Assembly (NCBI RefSeq): GCF_964656455.1
Contig: NC_135726.1
Location: 1,498,001-1,562,000 of the forward strand
Length of the DNA stretch: 64,000 nucleotides
Direction: 5' to 3'
Source: Halichoerus grypus
Taxonomy: Eukaryota; Chordata; Mammalia; Carnivora; Phocidae
A program made the position numbers and the translations under genes. Position 1 is the stretch's first letter; each line of letters opens with the position of its first letter. Shown piece by piece: positions 1-10,579 of the stretch. The notes under the pieces were generated by a model. It was not told the origin of the DNA. It worked only from the letters and a program-made list of their open reading frames with translations, and did no database searches.

Positions 1-59
1 GGGACAGGCTGCTGATGCCCACGTGCACGTCTCCATGTCTCCCCCGGCGCTGGAGGGGT

Positions 60-240
60 TTGCTGCACATATTTGAAGCTGTTATTAAGGACACGCACAT
101 TGATCATTTGCGTCTTGTGGACGAACGGACCGACCCCTCTATCCCCAAAATCAACTTCGTTATCCCTGGAAAAACGCCTTGATATGAAATCTACTTCGGC
201 ACTCATACAGCCCCGCCAGCCCCGTACTGATTAGCGTTAG
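60..240 (-). pseudogene. L1 ORF2 endonuclease-domain relic
   Basis: The minus-strand translation near 60-135 follows the L1 endonuclease block that in intact copies reads roughly ILNVYAPN, with residues VHK, N-V, NN and KY in register. The plus-strand text from 140 to 240 matches the antisense of the adjoining upstream part. Frame breaks show it is not functional. The remainder of ORF2 would lie to the left of the window. Confidence 0.6.
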
Positions 241-1576
241 GGGTATGTCTTTTCCAACCACCCATGTTCCGCCTGCGTGTGCCTTTCTGTGGACGTGGCA
301 GGTCCTGCAGGGAGTCCTCCTGGGGGCTCCCCGCCTCGTCCTGTCCCGTGGTCTATCTTAGTTTGGAGGCTTAGGCAGTTTACCCTAATGTCCTTACTAG
401 TATGGGCAGGTTTACACCCCTCCCCCTGTGATCTGGTTTCCGTCCGCCTGTCTGTTCCTTATTTTCTTCCTCCCATTGTCATGGCTTCTTTTCATTAATC
501 GAGGGACTTGCCTTAATGATTCTCCTTTATCCCCACCCTGGGGATAGCGTATTAGCTACACCTTCATGTTTTATTTTTACTGCATGTTCTGGAGGCACCG
601 TGTACAGGCGTGTACACGTACAGACTCATCACGTCTGCCTCCACGTCACGTTTGCCCCGTCGCACCCGGCGTGAGAACGAGACTCCCGCGCCCCCCTCCC
701 GTCCCCTGTGCTATTACCATCAGAGATCTTACCTCCGCGTAGAATATAAACCCCCAAAACGCACTGTTGTTATTTTTGCTTTGAACAGCGAATTGTCGCT
801 TCAAGAGATAAAAAAATGAGAAAAGTGCATTTTGCACTTACCTGAGCAATCCCTGTGTGTGGTGCTCTTCACCGCTCTGTGTGGATCTACATTTCTGTCT
901 GGGGTCGGTCCACTGCCGGAGGGACCGCCTCCCATATTTCTTACAGGGCAGGTTTGCTGACAAGGAATTCTAGCAGGTTTTGTTTGTCTGAACAGTCTTC
1001 ATTTTATCTCCCATTCTGAGCCACATTTTCACGGGGTCACGAAATCCTTGTTGACCGTTTCCCCCACTTCTAGCACATTACAGACACCTCCCCATCGCTT
1101 CCCGGGTGGCATGGTTCCTGGCAGGAGTTGGCTGTCCCTCACAGCGCCGCTCCGTCCACAGCACTGTTTCCCTCGGCGGCTTCTGAGACTTGTCTTTATC
1201 AGCAATTTGTTTATAACGTGCCTTTGTGTGGCGTTCTCAGTGTTCACTCTACACAGGGTTGACTTCGCTCATTGCCTCTGTGGGTTTATGGTTTCCAGCA
1301 AATTCAGAAAACTTTTGGTCATAATTTTTTCAGAACATTTTCTGTCCCTGCCTCTCTCTCTCCTTCCAGAACCCCGGTTACACATGGGCTGGAGGACTGG
1401 CTGTCATCCCGCAGGGCATCGGGCCTCTGCTATTTTGTTCTTCGGTCTTTTTTCTCTCTGGTTTGACGTGAATCATTTTTATAGCCTCTAACTCACTGAT
1501 CTTTAATTCCACGGTGTTCATCTGCTGTGAATCCCATCCAGCATACTTTTCATTTTGAATATTAAATTTTCATCTC

Positions 1577-1810
1577 TTAAAGTTCCATTTGTGACTTTTT
1601 TATACTTTTCATTTCTCTTATTATGTATTCTTCTTCCTTCCTGGACATGTGGAGCATATTTCCAATAGCCATTTTAACATCCTTGTCTATTAATTCCATC
1701 ATCTCTGCCTCTTCTGGGTCTCCTTCTATTGATTCGTTTTCTCCCTGACTATGGGTCTTGACTTTCTGCTTTTTTTCATCCCTGGTTATTTTTGACCAAA
1801 TGTCAGACAT
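1577..1810 (-). pseudogene. L1 ORF1 N-terminal relic, 77 open codons
   Basis: The ORF1 product is the RNA-binding coiled-coil chaperone of L1. An uninterrupted frame of 77 codons starts at ATG (1810) and ends at TAA. It contains the motif MELIDKDVK near residue 38 and KKSQMEL at its end, both typical of the region just before and within the ORF1 coiled coil. The composition is Lys/Glu-rich, as in the family. Family ORF1 proteins are about 300-340 residues, so this is about a quarter of one. The rest continues in broken frames towards 900. Confidence 0.75.
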
Positions 1811-2215
1811 TGTGAATGTGCATTTTTGCTTTCTGGGTTTTGTTGTGCTCCTTTAAAGAGTGTTGGAGTCTACCCTGGGGTGCAGTTCGGTTATTCGGAA
1901 TTAGTCAGATCCTCCTGAGGCTTGCTTTCAAGTGTTGTGACGGCGGGTCCAGAACAGACTTCGGTGAAAGCTGACTTACCACCATTACTCAGTGAGTACT
2001 CTTCCGAGACTCTACTCAATGCAAGTGTATCCTAAGGTCTCCCACCTCCACCTGCTATAAACACAAACTAGCCAGCCCCGTGGGAGCTCCCAGGGTTGTC
2101 CTGCCTGTTCTGCGGGCAGCTCCCTCACACACATGCACGTCAGCACCTGGCACAACCCTGCAGGGCTGCTCTGCAGGTCCCCAGCCCTCTGCCCTCAGCT
2201 CTTTCTCATGTGGCT

Positions 2216-3300
2216 ACTCCAAACTGGCCAGAATTAGATGTCCCCAAACCAGGACAATTTTCAGATGAGTTTTTTGGTCTAATGTCAAGTTGATAATTTT
2301 TTATTTCCACATTTTAAATAAAAATCCTAAAAATCCATTACCCTCTAGTAACATTATCATTTCATCAAATAATGTAAAGGACATAATCTCAGGATAAAGG
2401 GCATTCCTCTCCCAGGTAGGACATCTGTGGACCTTATATACCGATTTATAAACTCTCTGCAACTTCCTTATTTAGCCACAGACTAAGAACATGTTTCACA
2501 GGCCGACATTTGAGGACAATATTAATTAGTGGTGACGGAGATACTCTGCCTGGCGACAGGAATTAGGGATCCTGGTATTACTATTGGGTATGTGTGTCTG
2601 AAGCAGACATCGTGAGCCCAGCAGAAGTAACAGGTCTCCGGCCTTGGGGGCTGCTGGGTGTGCAGGTGGGTGGGGGCTGGGCTAGCACAGCTTGTCACCG
2701 AGCTCCTAGGACTGTGGTCTCCAACACATGCTCCAAGCACCTCCACACGCCCCCAGGTGAGCACTTCGTAGCAATATCATTCTGAATGCACCAACTGACC
2801 CTAACAGGTGGCAGGTGGGCTGGAGTCCAGGTCTGCTCAGCAGCAGGTCAGTCCATTTCCCACTGTTTGAGGGCTTCCCAAACACCAACCATTCACGTGC
2901 CAATCTCATGACATGCGCCAAGTCCCCGTGATACCCACCTCATTAGTCCCTGAGCTTGTTTCCTTAAAATCGACACATTTCTGAAATATCTAAATTGATC
3001 TTAAGAAGAAATTTATGTTGCTACTACCAATGGGAAATCAGTATCATTTGCTTTAAAAAAAATATCAGGGAATCCATGAAAATAAAATACAGTGAAAACA
3101 ATACACTATTAGTAAATTCCAGCTAGATACTCTTGCTCGACTGTGGCTTCCTCTTTCTGCATGAAAAGGAGAGAACGGCAATTCTTTGAGAGGTATTAAA
3201 GTTACAGTAATATCCAACTGAGATTCCCTTAGATATAATTGGAAATTTTGGAAAAGATGCTATAGCTTCTGGTTAAATTTGGCTGACTGAATGCCTGTCA
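2216..3300. other. AT-rich unique sequence, no gene seen
   Basis: This is a drop in GC content relative to the rest of the window. No repeat family was recognised. The stretch 2950-3290 is the most AT-rich and has few CpG. No open frame over 85 codons has an exon-like setting. Confidence 0.5.
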
Positions 3301-5097
3301 TTTTTCTCTGCCCCTGAGCAAAACCAAAGTGAGAGCAAAGGAACAGAAGATGCAAAGCCAACAGCACAAGACAGAGGTAAGAGGTAGGTGCCCTCAGATG
3401 AAAGGTAACGGCACAGGGGGGAGATGGCGGAGGGTCCGCGTGACCGAGAGCAATACCGACGAGCCTGCAACTTCAGTGCGTATAGAGGGGGGTAGGCCTG
3501 CTGGGAAAGCACTGATTCCAGTAGCACAGGGAGTGAAGGGCCCAGGAATCCCGAAATGTGGGAGCGTGGAGTAGAGTGGAAAACCAGCCCGCTAAGTCCC
3601 TTTTCCTCCCCACCTCAGATCAGCCAAGACCATTCTTCCTTCAGCCTGGCATGGGTAAGGGGTTGTTCTGCTCAGGGGATCCAAAGCACAATGCAAGGTG
3701 AGGGCCAGCTGCCTCAATCCATGCTCCAAGACCTGCACCCTCTCTCTCCCAGTCCCTGCTGGTGTCCGGGGCCCGGCTTACACTCTTCCTCACCCTCAGC
3801 TGGAACTGGGGGGCCCCACTCCAGGAACCCAGGAGTAAGGACCATGGATGCTGACATTTGGGAGTTCTCTAATGAGACAGCGGGCTCCTGTATCCTTCCC
3901 TTCCTGAGAAGCCCGTTGAAAAGTCCCAGTATATTCACACATCCAGTCTTAATATTTTCTTCCCACACCCCAGTGTGTCATACTATCTACCCCTCCGCTC
4001 AAGAACAACCCAGGTAAACCCCGCCATGATTGGATGAATGTGACCTCCAGGGGCCACCTCCGGAGTCCTCAGTGATTTCAGAAAAGTTATTTACCTCTTG
4101 ACCCTGATCTTCGTCATAGGAGTCCTACAGCTCTTGGCCGTTACCAACTTGTGGTCAATTCCTAAGGTCATTCCCAGTCTGTTTGTTCAACAAGTATTCA
4201 TGCCCCCCCAATGTGTCAAGGATTGGGTGCCTGGACAAGCCGGGCACAAGCCCAGCAATCCCTGTGAGGCACGGGGCTGCTATCTGAGAGGCAGGACAGA
4301 CTGTAACCGCACAAGGTGTACAGCCTGTCACTGGGGATGTGTGCCATGAGGAGTTCAGAGCAGGCAGGGGGTGGTGGGGACAGCAGGTGTCTGAGGAGGA
4401 GGCCTTTGAGCGGAGCCGGTGGGGGGGAGGGGGATGGGTCTGGGCAGAAGGGCAGCATGTGGGAGGGGCGGGGACAGGGCTGGGGGACGAGGGACACAGG
4501 GCCTCTATGGACAACAGACCGCAGGCCAGGGTGGGGGGACGGGGCAGACCAGTGAGCAAGCCATGGCAGCAGTCCATGGGGGGGGGGGGGCCTCCACCCG
4601 AGTGCATGTGATGGAGGCCGTGACAAGACTTTAGATCCATCCTCAAAATGGCGCCACAGGACCTGCTAAAGGGTGGACTGTGGGCGTGGTGGAGTGGGGG
4701 TGTCCTGGACGGTTCCAAGGCTCTTGGCCCCGGGAAGTGGAAACGCGGGTTTGCCTGCAGCGCCTGGGCGGGAGGGGCTGGCGGGGGCAGGGGTGCGGCC
4801 CAGCACTGGAGGCCGTGATGCGGAACAGTTTTCCAGAAAGAAGGGCCCCTCATGTGTCCGTTCTCCTCGCCTCCCCTCAGAAGATGAAACAGACGCGCAT
4901 GTGGGGGGCGGCGCTGACCGTCATGTTCCGCAGCTAGAGTCCTCACATCCGTGTCATTAGCGACCTCATCGTGACTGGGGGGGGGGGTGGCGAGGAAGGA
5001 CAGGGGGATTCCCGCGTCCAGCGGCAAAAACAGAGCGCAAGAGAGTGACCGCGGGACTCTAGTGCGGCTCCCTGGGGCTTAGGACCAGACAACTGTC
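3301..5097. other. GC-rich intergenic DNA, no gene seen
   Basis: This stretch holds the G-run cluster at 4365-4591 and an 11-base G run at 4977-4987. A 290-codon minus-strand frame (4155-5027) is rejected as a gene: it is Pro/His/Ser-rich, has no domain and exists because stop codons are rare in this composition. Confidence 0.6.
4365..4591 (+). repeat. G-run cluster, possible G-quadruplex region
   Basis: Many runs of three or more G occur on the plus strand at short spacing, ending in 13 consecutive G at 4578-4590. This spacing fits intramolecular G4 folding. A second run of 11 G lies at 4977-4987. It is low-complexity rather than a tandem repeat with a defined unit. Confidence 0.7.
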
Positions 5098-5260
5098 AAG
5101 TGCTTTTCCACCTCGGACCCCGGCTCCCATCCTCACAGCCGCCCCAGTGACCGCGGCAGGAAGGGAGGCAGACGGAGTTAGAGGGACTGGCCCAGGGTCA
5201 CACACAGCACATCGGCAGCTCAGACTCGGACTCAGACCCCCGGGTCCCAGCCCAGCATCC
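5098..5260 (+). mobile_element. MIR SINE
   Basis: The order of blocks follows the MIR consensus: 'atcctcacagccgcccc', then a decayed gaggaaactgaggc block, then 'ggcccagggtcacacac' at about 5189-5205, followed by a degraded 'gactcggactcagaccc'. MIR is an ancient tRNA-derived mammalian SINE. Confidence 0.72.
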
Positions 5261-7389
5261 CCCCCACCGCACCTCAATAAACACCTTTTAACACCAACCG
5301 CAGAGCCCACAGAAGGATGCCCAACATGTTAGTCCTGCGAGATGCACCAACCAAAACCCCCGGCAGGGACCACACACACCCCCCAGGGTGGCCAAGAGTC
5401 ACCGACACGGACCCTGCATGATCGGGGCCTGTGGGGCAGCGGAGCTCCTGCAGTCCTGGGTGGGACTGCCTCATGCTGCAGCCGCTGTGAGGGCAGCCCC
5501 CAAATCCCCCAACATGGGGAGCTGGAGAGAGAGGGGCTCCCCAGGGCTCCGTGCTCCCCGTGCAGAACATGGCCTTTAGCAGTGAGTGGACAAGCCTGCG
5601 CGACGTGTCTGCCTCGGGGAATACCGCTAGCCATGAGGGGGAGCAAACCATCCAGACCCACAGCATCTGTCAGATGCGTTGTGGCGTGGGGAGGGACACA
5701 CACACAGAGGGTCCCATCCTGACGTTCCAGAAAAGGCAGCCCTGAGCGCCAGTGACAGAAGCCAGATGGGGGCTGCAGGGGCCGCTGGGGTCTGCATGGG
5801 GTGGTGAGGGGTGGCAGGCCCTAGCGGGGCTTGGGGGGCATCCCGTGGGGTCTGCGGGTGCAGCGGGGGTTGAGCTGGGGTCTGGAGGGTGGGAAGGGAT
5901 GGACTGCGGAGGGCAGGAGGGGTTTTTCTGTATGTTCAATGTGACGGTCACACCATCGTGTGCAAATGGAAGGCGGATTCTACCGGAGATCACATCCCAG
6001 TAAACCGACTGAAAGAGCAAGACAACTGGACCAAGTCCGGCTCTTGCTGCAGACCGGTCAACAGCGTGCACACCCTCCCTGCCCTCCCATCCCTCCTCCC
6101 ATAGGACAGCACTCTGCGCCCACCCCCCACGCTTCCCTGTCACGCTTCGGACCCGCCGAGGCCGTCCCCCGCCGGCCTGGGGCTCCCACCGCCATCCACG
6201 GGGCCCTGACCCCGCCGGTCTCTCCAGAAGGACGCACAGGTGCTCTGTCACCACAGTGCCCGGCCCTTTTTCAGAGCTTTTCACACAGCAGGTGTTCACT
6301 ATGAGTGACTAAGGGAACGCATCAGAGATCAAACTAAGCTCCAGAGAAAAGACACAGACAAAATGACTTCTGTACTCCCCCTATTTCTTTGGCAAAAGAA
6401 AATAGTCTGTCCAAAAAAAGACACGTGCAAGAGATGGCAACACACCCACGCGCTGAGCCGTCCCAGACCCCTCAGGAGCAAGTGACCGCGTCCTACCTGT
6501 CACAGCGGTGGGGCCCCAGACTCCTGCTCAGAGTGTGGTGTCGACCTGAAAAACATAAGGGGAGAAAACAGTTAATAACCACGCCCAGAGTCTAGTCTTT
6601 CCCAACTACCGGCTCTGCTCAGCCGAAAATCAGCAGAAAATGTTCGGCCAAGTTTGGTGCCTGCTCAAACACCAGAGCTTCTGAGTTTCGGACCAAACGT
6701 CAGTCTTTTGAAGTTGAGGTTCTGGTAACACTTGGCTCAAACAACAGGGATGGGAAGAGGCTCATAAAAAGGATTTGAAAGGCTACTCGGGTGCCAATTA
6801 GCTCTTACAAAACTGCATTTTGATGAGCAAAGTGTAAATGAATCAGCTACACATGGCCCACAGTCCCCTGGAAACACCCATGGGCCTGACAATTATGGGG
6901 GCGGTGGGTGAGGCGGGGCAGGGGGGAGCGCAGAGGGACCTGTGGGGCCAGACTGTATCACAGATCTGTCAGATCCCGAATGCTGGGAGGGGGTAAACCG
7001 TTGAAGACATCTGGCTGACATAAAAACATGGCTGGATTCGTCCTTCCTCGAAGCAAATATTATTCTCGTTAAAACATAATCAGATCATCCATTGGGAGGA
7101 GCGTGTCACCATGGAGAGCGGGGCAGAGATGCTCAGAGGGTTACACAATGGCTGCCCGGTCAGCAGCCCGGCCAGCGCGGGCTCCCCCCGACAGTGGCCC
7201 AGGTCCCAGCCAGCGTCCCGGCCAGGGTCCCGGGCCTGCCTCTGCCGGACACCGCCTTCCCACAACCAGCACCAAGGTTAATGGTGTGCATCACCGTGGA
7301 GAGGCTGTGGCGTCCAGCTGGGTCAGACAGCAAGGTCATGTCCCCCTGTGGGTATTGGGTAGATGTGGTGAGCACGCAGTCAGTGGCTC
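5261..7389. other. Intergenic DNA with one conserved-looking patch
   Basis: No repeat or gene was recognised. Most is GC-rich and CpG-bearing. The patch 6720-6885 is AT-richer, lacks CpG decay and is listed separately as a candidate regulatory sequence. The overlapping frames at 5274-5745 and 5670-6304 on both strands are chance frames. Confidence 0.5.
6720..6885. promoter_or_regulatory. Candidate conserved non-coding element
   Basis: This compact block has a balanced base composition and homeodomain-like and AP-1-like words, for example 'gccaattagctc' near 6795 and 'aatgaatcagc' near 6838. It lies in GC-rich surroundings and no repeat family fits. This is inference from composition only, because conservation was not measured. 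Confidence 0.25.
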
Positions 7390-7790
7390 TGAGTCAGGGG
7401 GGTTATTCTTCCTAAGCTGGGTGGGCCTCATCCAACCAGTGGACGTCCTTACGAGCAAAAACTGAGTTTTCCCAGATTAGACACCATTCTGCCTCATGAC
7501 CATAACAGACTTCTTGCCAGAGGTCCCAGCCTGTGGACCCGCCCTACGGATTTCAGACGTGCCAGCCCCATGATCCCTCAAATAAAAATAGATCTCTCTC
7601 TCTCTGCAGGCAGATAGACGGGTGTTGGTAGATGATAAAAAGAAAGAGGTGCTAAGTAGGTAAGACACCAAAAGAGAGACGGTAGATAGATACATGGAGA
7701 GATGACAGACAGACAGACAAGTGGCAGATCAATAGAGGCAGACGATGGTAGACTCCCTATCGGTTCCGTTTTGCTGGAGAACCCCCGCTC
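7390..7790 (-). mobile_element. Decayed interspersed repeat, LTR/MaLR-like, with internal simple repeat
   Basis: The text 'gtgggcctcatccaacc' at about 7421-7437, then a 'ttctgcctcatgacc' block near 7487, then 'cggttccgttttgctggaga' at 7761-7780 follows the antisense order of a common mammalian repeat that begins 'gtattagggttctccag' in the other orientation. I recall the sequence but cannot name the family with certainty. A degenerate GATA/GACA repeat sits inside it. Confidence 0.55.
7590..7750. repeat. Degenerate CT / GATA / GACA simple repeat
   Basis: A short (CT)n tract at 7592-7606 is followed by interrupted GATA units and a clean GACA run at 7703-7719. It sits where the parent interspersed repeat normally carries a TA/GA-rich microsatellite. 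Confidence 0.75.
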
Positions 7791-7854
7791 ACACACCGAG
7801 AAAGCAAAGATCTGTCAGTCCCCCAACGCTAGCCCTTGAAACCCCCTCGCCCAG

Positions 7855-8370
7855 GTGGCTAAAAATGCCGACTCTCATTTACGTGAAATTTTGGAACAGG
7901 CGAGACTAATCTATGATGAAAATATCAGGGCGGTGGTTACCTTCAGGGATGGGGGGCCTCAAGGGGCAGGGGGCCAGGATCGACTAGGAAGTGGGGGGAC
8001 TGTCTAGGGTGAGGGCAAGTTCGATGTCTTGCTAAGGGGTGGCTTTACAGGTGTTTGTTTTCTTGAACCTCAGCAAATGGTACTCCTAAGCTGTGTGCAT
8101 TTCACGGCATGGAAATTTTACTCGAAAACACAAATATTGAACTCCAGTTGATGAGATGTGAGCTCAAGTGTCTGTAAATGCTTTTTGAAATGCATACAAA
8201 AAAAAAAAAAGGTTCACGGATGGACAGAGGGATGAAAGGCAGATGGACATCTGACAGCGTGCATGTAGTTCACGTTCTTGGTGGAATCAGTTGTGGGCAT
8301 GTGGGTGTTCACTGTAAAATTATCTTAACCTTCCTGTGTGTTTACTTTTTCACAGTAAAATGCTGGGAAA
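7855..8370 (+). mobile_element. L1 3' UTR end (L1M type)
   Basis: The order 'caggcgagactaatctatg', 'ggtggttaccttcaggg', a G-rich block, 'tgaactccagttgatgag' and finally 'gtgggtgttcactgtaaaa' follows the 3' UTR of old L1M elements. A run of 13 A at 8200-8212 and a patch of decayed ATGG-type simple repeat lie inside, as in those consensus sequences. It ends near 'agtaaaatgctgggaaa'. No coding part is present. Confidence 0.8.
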
Positions 8371-8414
8371 GAGAACACACGCAGGCCGTGGGCCCAGCCC
8401 GTCTGTTCTGGACC

Positions 8415-8560
8415 CTGACTGTCAGCTTCCTCTCCTCTTTGTGCCTCAGTTCCCCCAACCAAAAATGGCGAGCAGCGACATGCACCTTCCAGAGCCACAC
8501 GAGGACTAGAGCTCACGCGCTCGGAGCACTGGGACCAGCCCTGGCACGCGGCAGCACGTG
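8415..8560 (-). mobile_element. MIR SINE
   Basis: The antisense MIR core is visible as 'tttgtgcctcagttccccc' at 8438-8456, then an 'aaaaatggcgagcag' block, then 'agccctggcacgcggcag' near 8537. It follows directly on the L1 3' end. Confidence 0.65.
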
Positions 8561-9401
8561 TGGTTCTCTGCAGCCATTTCCCCTCCAAACGCTAGGAATC
8601 TGGCCGAGATTTGGCTCAGTGAAACAGCTCGAAGCCTGAACCTTCTGCAGCGTCTAACACTGGACTCCCGAATAAGCCCCTCACTGATGTAAACAGGAGA
8701 GGGAAGCAGACAAACCCTGGCAGCAACACCCTCAGTCAATTACCTTCAGTGCACATGGAACTGCGCAGGGAACACCAGGTAGGAGGCTGGTAGGGACCAG
8801 GGTGAGCAAAACGAGCCATGGTCACCTGGGGGCAGTGTGAGCCAAGGGCTGGGAGAACCCAGCGCGGGCAGAGGTGTGTCAATATGGAGAGGCGATGGGA
8901 GGCCTCTTGGGGGAGTGCTTCACCCTGGGCAGGATTTCTGTGGCTGGCCACGGTCCCAGATTGCTCTGTGACACAAGGTCCTGGTCCATGTTGGTTCCAC
9001 CCTCCCTCAGGACCATAGGTACAGTGGATCCCATCTACCAGCCAGCTGGAAACCACAGTTGGTATAGAACAGGATCCTGCCTCAATGAAAAGGCCCTGGC
9101 CAGTCCTGGCCTCCAAAGGGCAAATGCACCATAGAATCAAAAAAGATTCTGCAGACCACCATCTAGAAACCCCAAATCTAGCTTTTTCCCAGGAAGGGTT
9201 TGGAAGGTTTATACCACCTCAGTCCTGGTTTCTCACCCATTTACCCTGATGACCAGGAATAGAGCCATGACACAGTGTAACATGATCGGGCCAATAGGGC
9301 GATTATGTTGTAATAAACTAGGAGAATGTGCTTCAGGGTCAGAAAGAAAGAAAACTCACTTCCAAAGTATCCGTGATGCTCTTATTAAAGGCTAAGTTTA
9401 A
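8561..9401. other. Intergenic, nothing recognised
   Basis: Unique sequence of moderate GC content. Frames at 8736-9140 (minus) and 8818-9134 (plus) overlap each other and show no domain. Confidence 0.5.
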
Positions 9402-9973
9402 TCCACTCACCATCTATACATCTTCCTACTCATCCATCCACCCATCTACTCATTTATCCATCCATCCATCCATCCATCCATCGATTTATCCATCCATCTA
9501 CCCACCTATCCATGCACTGACCCAACCATCCACTGACCCATCCATCCACCTACCCATCCATTCATCATCCATCCATCCATCCATCCTTCTACCTATCCAT
9601 TATCCATCCATTCACTCATCCATCATCCATCCATCCACCCACCCATCATCCATCCATCTACCTACCCGGTCATCTACCCACCCATCCATTCACCATCCAT
9701 CCACTGATTTATCTATCCATCCGTCCATCCATCACCCATCCATTCACCCATCCATCATCCATCCACGCCCCATCCATCCACCATCCATCCATCAATTCAC
9801 CCATCATCCATCCATCCATCTACCTACCCATCCAACCACCATCCACCGATCCATCACCCATCCATCATCCATCCATTCACCATCATCCATCCATCCACCA
9901 TCACCCATCCATCCATCATTCTCCCCCCATTCATCCTTTCATTCTTTCATCCATCCATCCATCCATATATCCA
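9402..9973 (+). repeat. CATC tetranucleotide array, about 572 bp
   Basis: CATC/CATT units are interrupted by CATCTAC and CACC variants. The array is far longer than usual background microsatellites and is imperfect throughout, so it is probably old and internally rearranged. A Ser/Ile/His/Pro-repeat frame of 242 codons (9328-10056) is simply its translation and is not a gene. Confidence 0.97.
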
Positions 9974-10348
9974 ACTTTAAAGAGCCCTATATTACTATAC
10001 CCTTGCTATATGCTAGGTTTATAAAGTTACAATATTTGGCATTGAGTAGGCACTAAATATCTATTGGATGGCTGGATTAAATAAATAATGAATACAAAAA
10101 CAAGGAAGATAACATTTGTATACTTAAGGAGCAAAGGAAACAAAAGGGAACAAGATAATTATGCCACAAATGGGATGTTGTATGATATCATCAGGGTGAC
10201 AATGTAATTTATCAAACAAACCAAGACATTGCTGAGAGTAAAAGGGGGTGCTAAAAATAATTTTTAAAATATATACTTTTTGAAATATCTAATTATTGTC
10301 TGGCATTTTAATTTTCTTTATTGCTGGACCTATAACACAGCTCTATTT
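9974..10348. other. AT-rich sequence, possible L2 3' end at 10010-10095
   Basis: The words 'gagtaggcactaaatatct' and a following 'ggatggctgg' resemble the L2 3' end that precedes a TGAA-type tail. The match is too short for a firm call. The rest is AT-rich and unassigned. Confidence 0.35.
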
Positions 10349-10361
10349 AAAATCTATTATT

Positions 10362-10567
10362 GGGCGCCTGGGTGGCTCAGTTGGTTAAGCGACTGCCTTT
10401 GGCTCAGGTCATGATCCTGGAGTCCCAGGATCGAGTCCCGCATCCGGCTCCCTGCTCAGCAGGGAGTCTGCTTCTCCCTCTGACCCTCCCCCTCTCATGC
10501 TCTCTATCTCATTCTCTCTCTCAAATAAATAAAATCTTTAAAAAAATAAAATAAAATAAAATAAAAT
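10362..10567 (+). mobile_element. Can-SINE, near-intact copy
   Basis: The tRNA-derived head carries an A box (TGGCTCAGTTGG, 10373-10384) and a B box (GGATCGAGTCC, 10428-10438). A CT-rich segment with 'ctgctcagcagggagtctgc' follows, then AATAAA-type sequence and a (TAAAA)n tail. The insertion is flanked by a perfect 12-bp duplication (aaaatctattat) at 10349-10360 and 10568-10579, beginning at a TT|AAAA-type L1 endonuclease site. L1 machinery therefore mobilised it. The lack of decay marks it as the youngest-looking insertion here. Confidence 0.97.
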
Positions 10568-10579
10568 AAAATCTATTAT

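Larger units (their letters stand above)
1..2215 (-). mobile_element. Ancient L1 retrotransposon, 5' half (antisense)
   Basis: Read on the minus strand, the element runs from a 5' UTR (about 2215 to 1811) through ORF1 (about 1810 to 900) and a long AT-rich inter-ORF spacer (about 880 to 260) into the start of the ORF2 endonuclease domain (about 240 to 60). It then leaves the window at position 1. The assignment rests on ORF1 and ORF2 peptide matches and on remembered L1M consensus text such as the spacer around 490-570. The order ORF1-spacer-ORF2 argues against HAL1, which has no ORF2. Frames are broken, so it is dead. The exact L1M subfamily cannot be named by eye. Confidence 0.82.

Noticed and set aside
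1..2215. HAL1 (half-L1) element
   Set aside because: Considered because ORF1 is followed by a long spacer. Rejected because the ORF2 endonuclease block is recognisable beyond the spacer at 60-240.
4155..5027. 290-codon minus-strand open frame
   Set aside because: Pro/His/Ser-rich, no domain, overlaps plus-strand frames over the same bases, and exists because the plus strand is G-run rich and so lacks stop complements.
9328..10056. 242-codon frame rich in Ser, Ile, His and Pro
   Set aside because: It is the translation of the CATC simple repeat.
10362..10440. tRNA gene
   Set aside because: The A and B boxes belong to the tRNA-derived SINE head. No cloverleaf with matched stems was seen and the body continues as a SINE.
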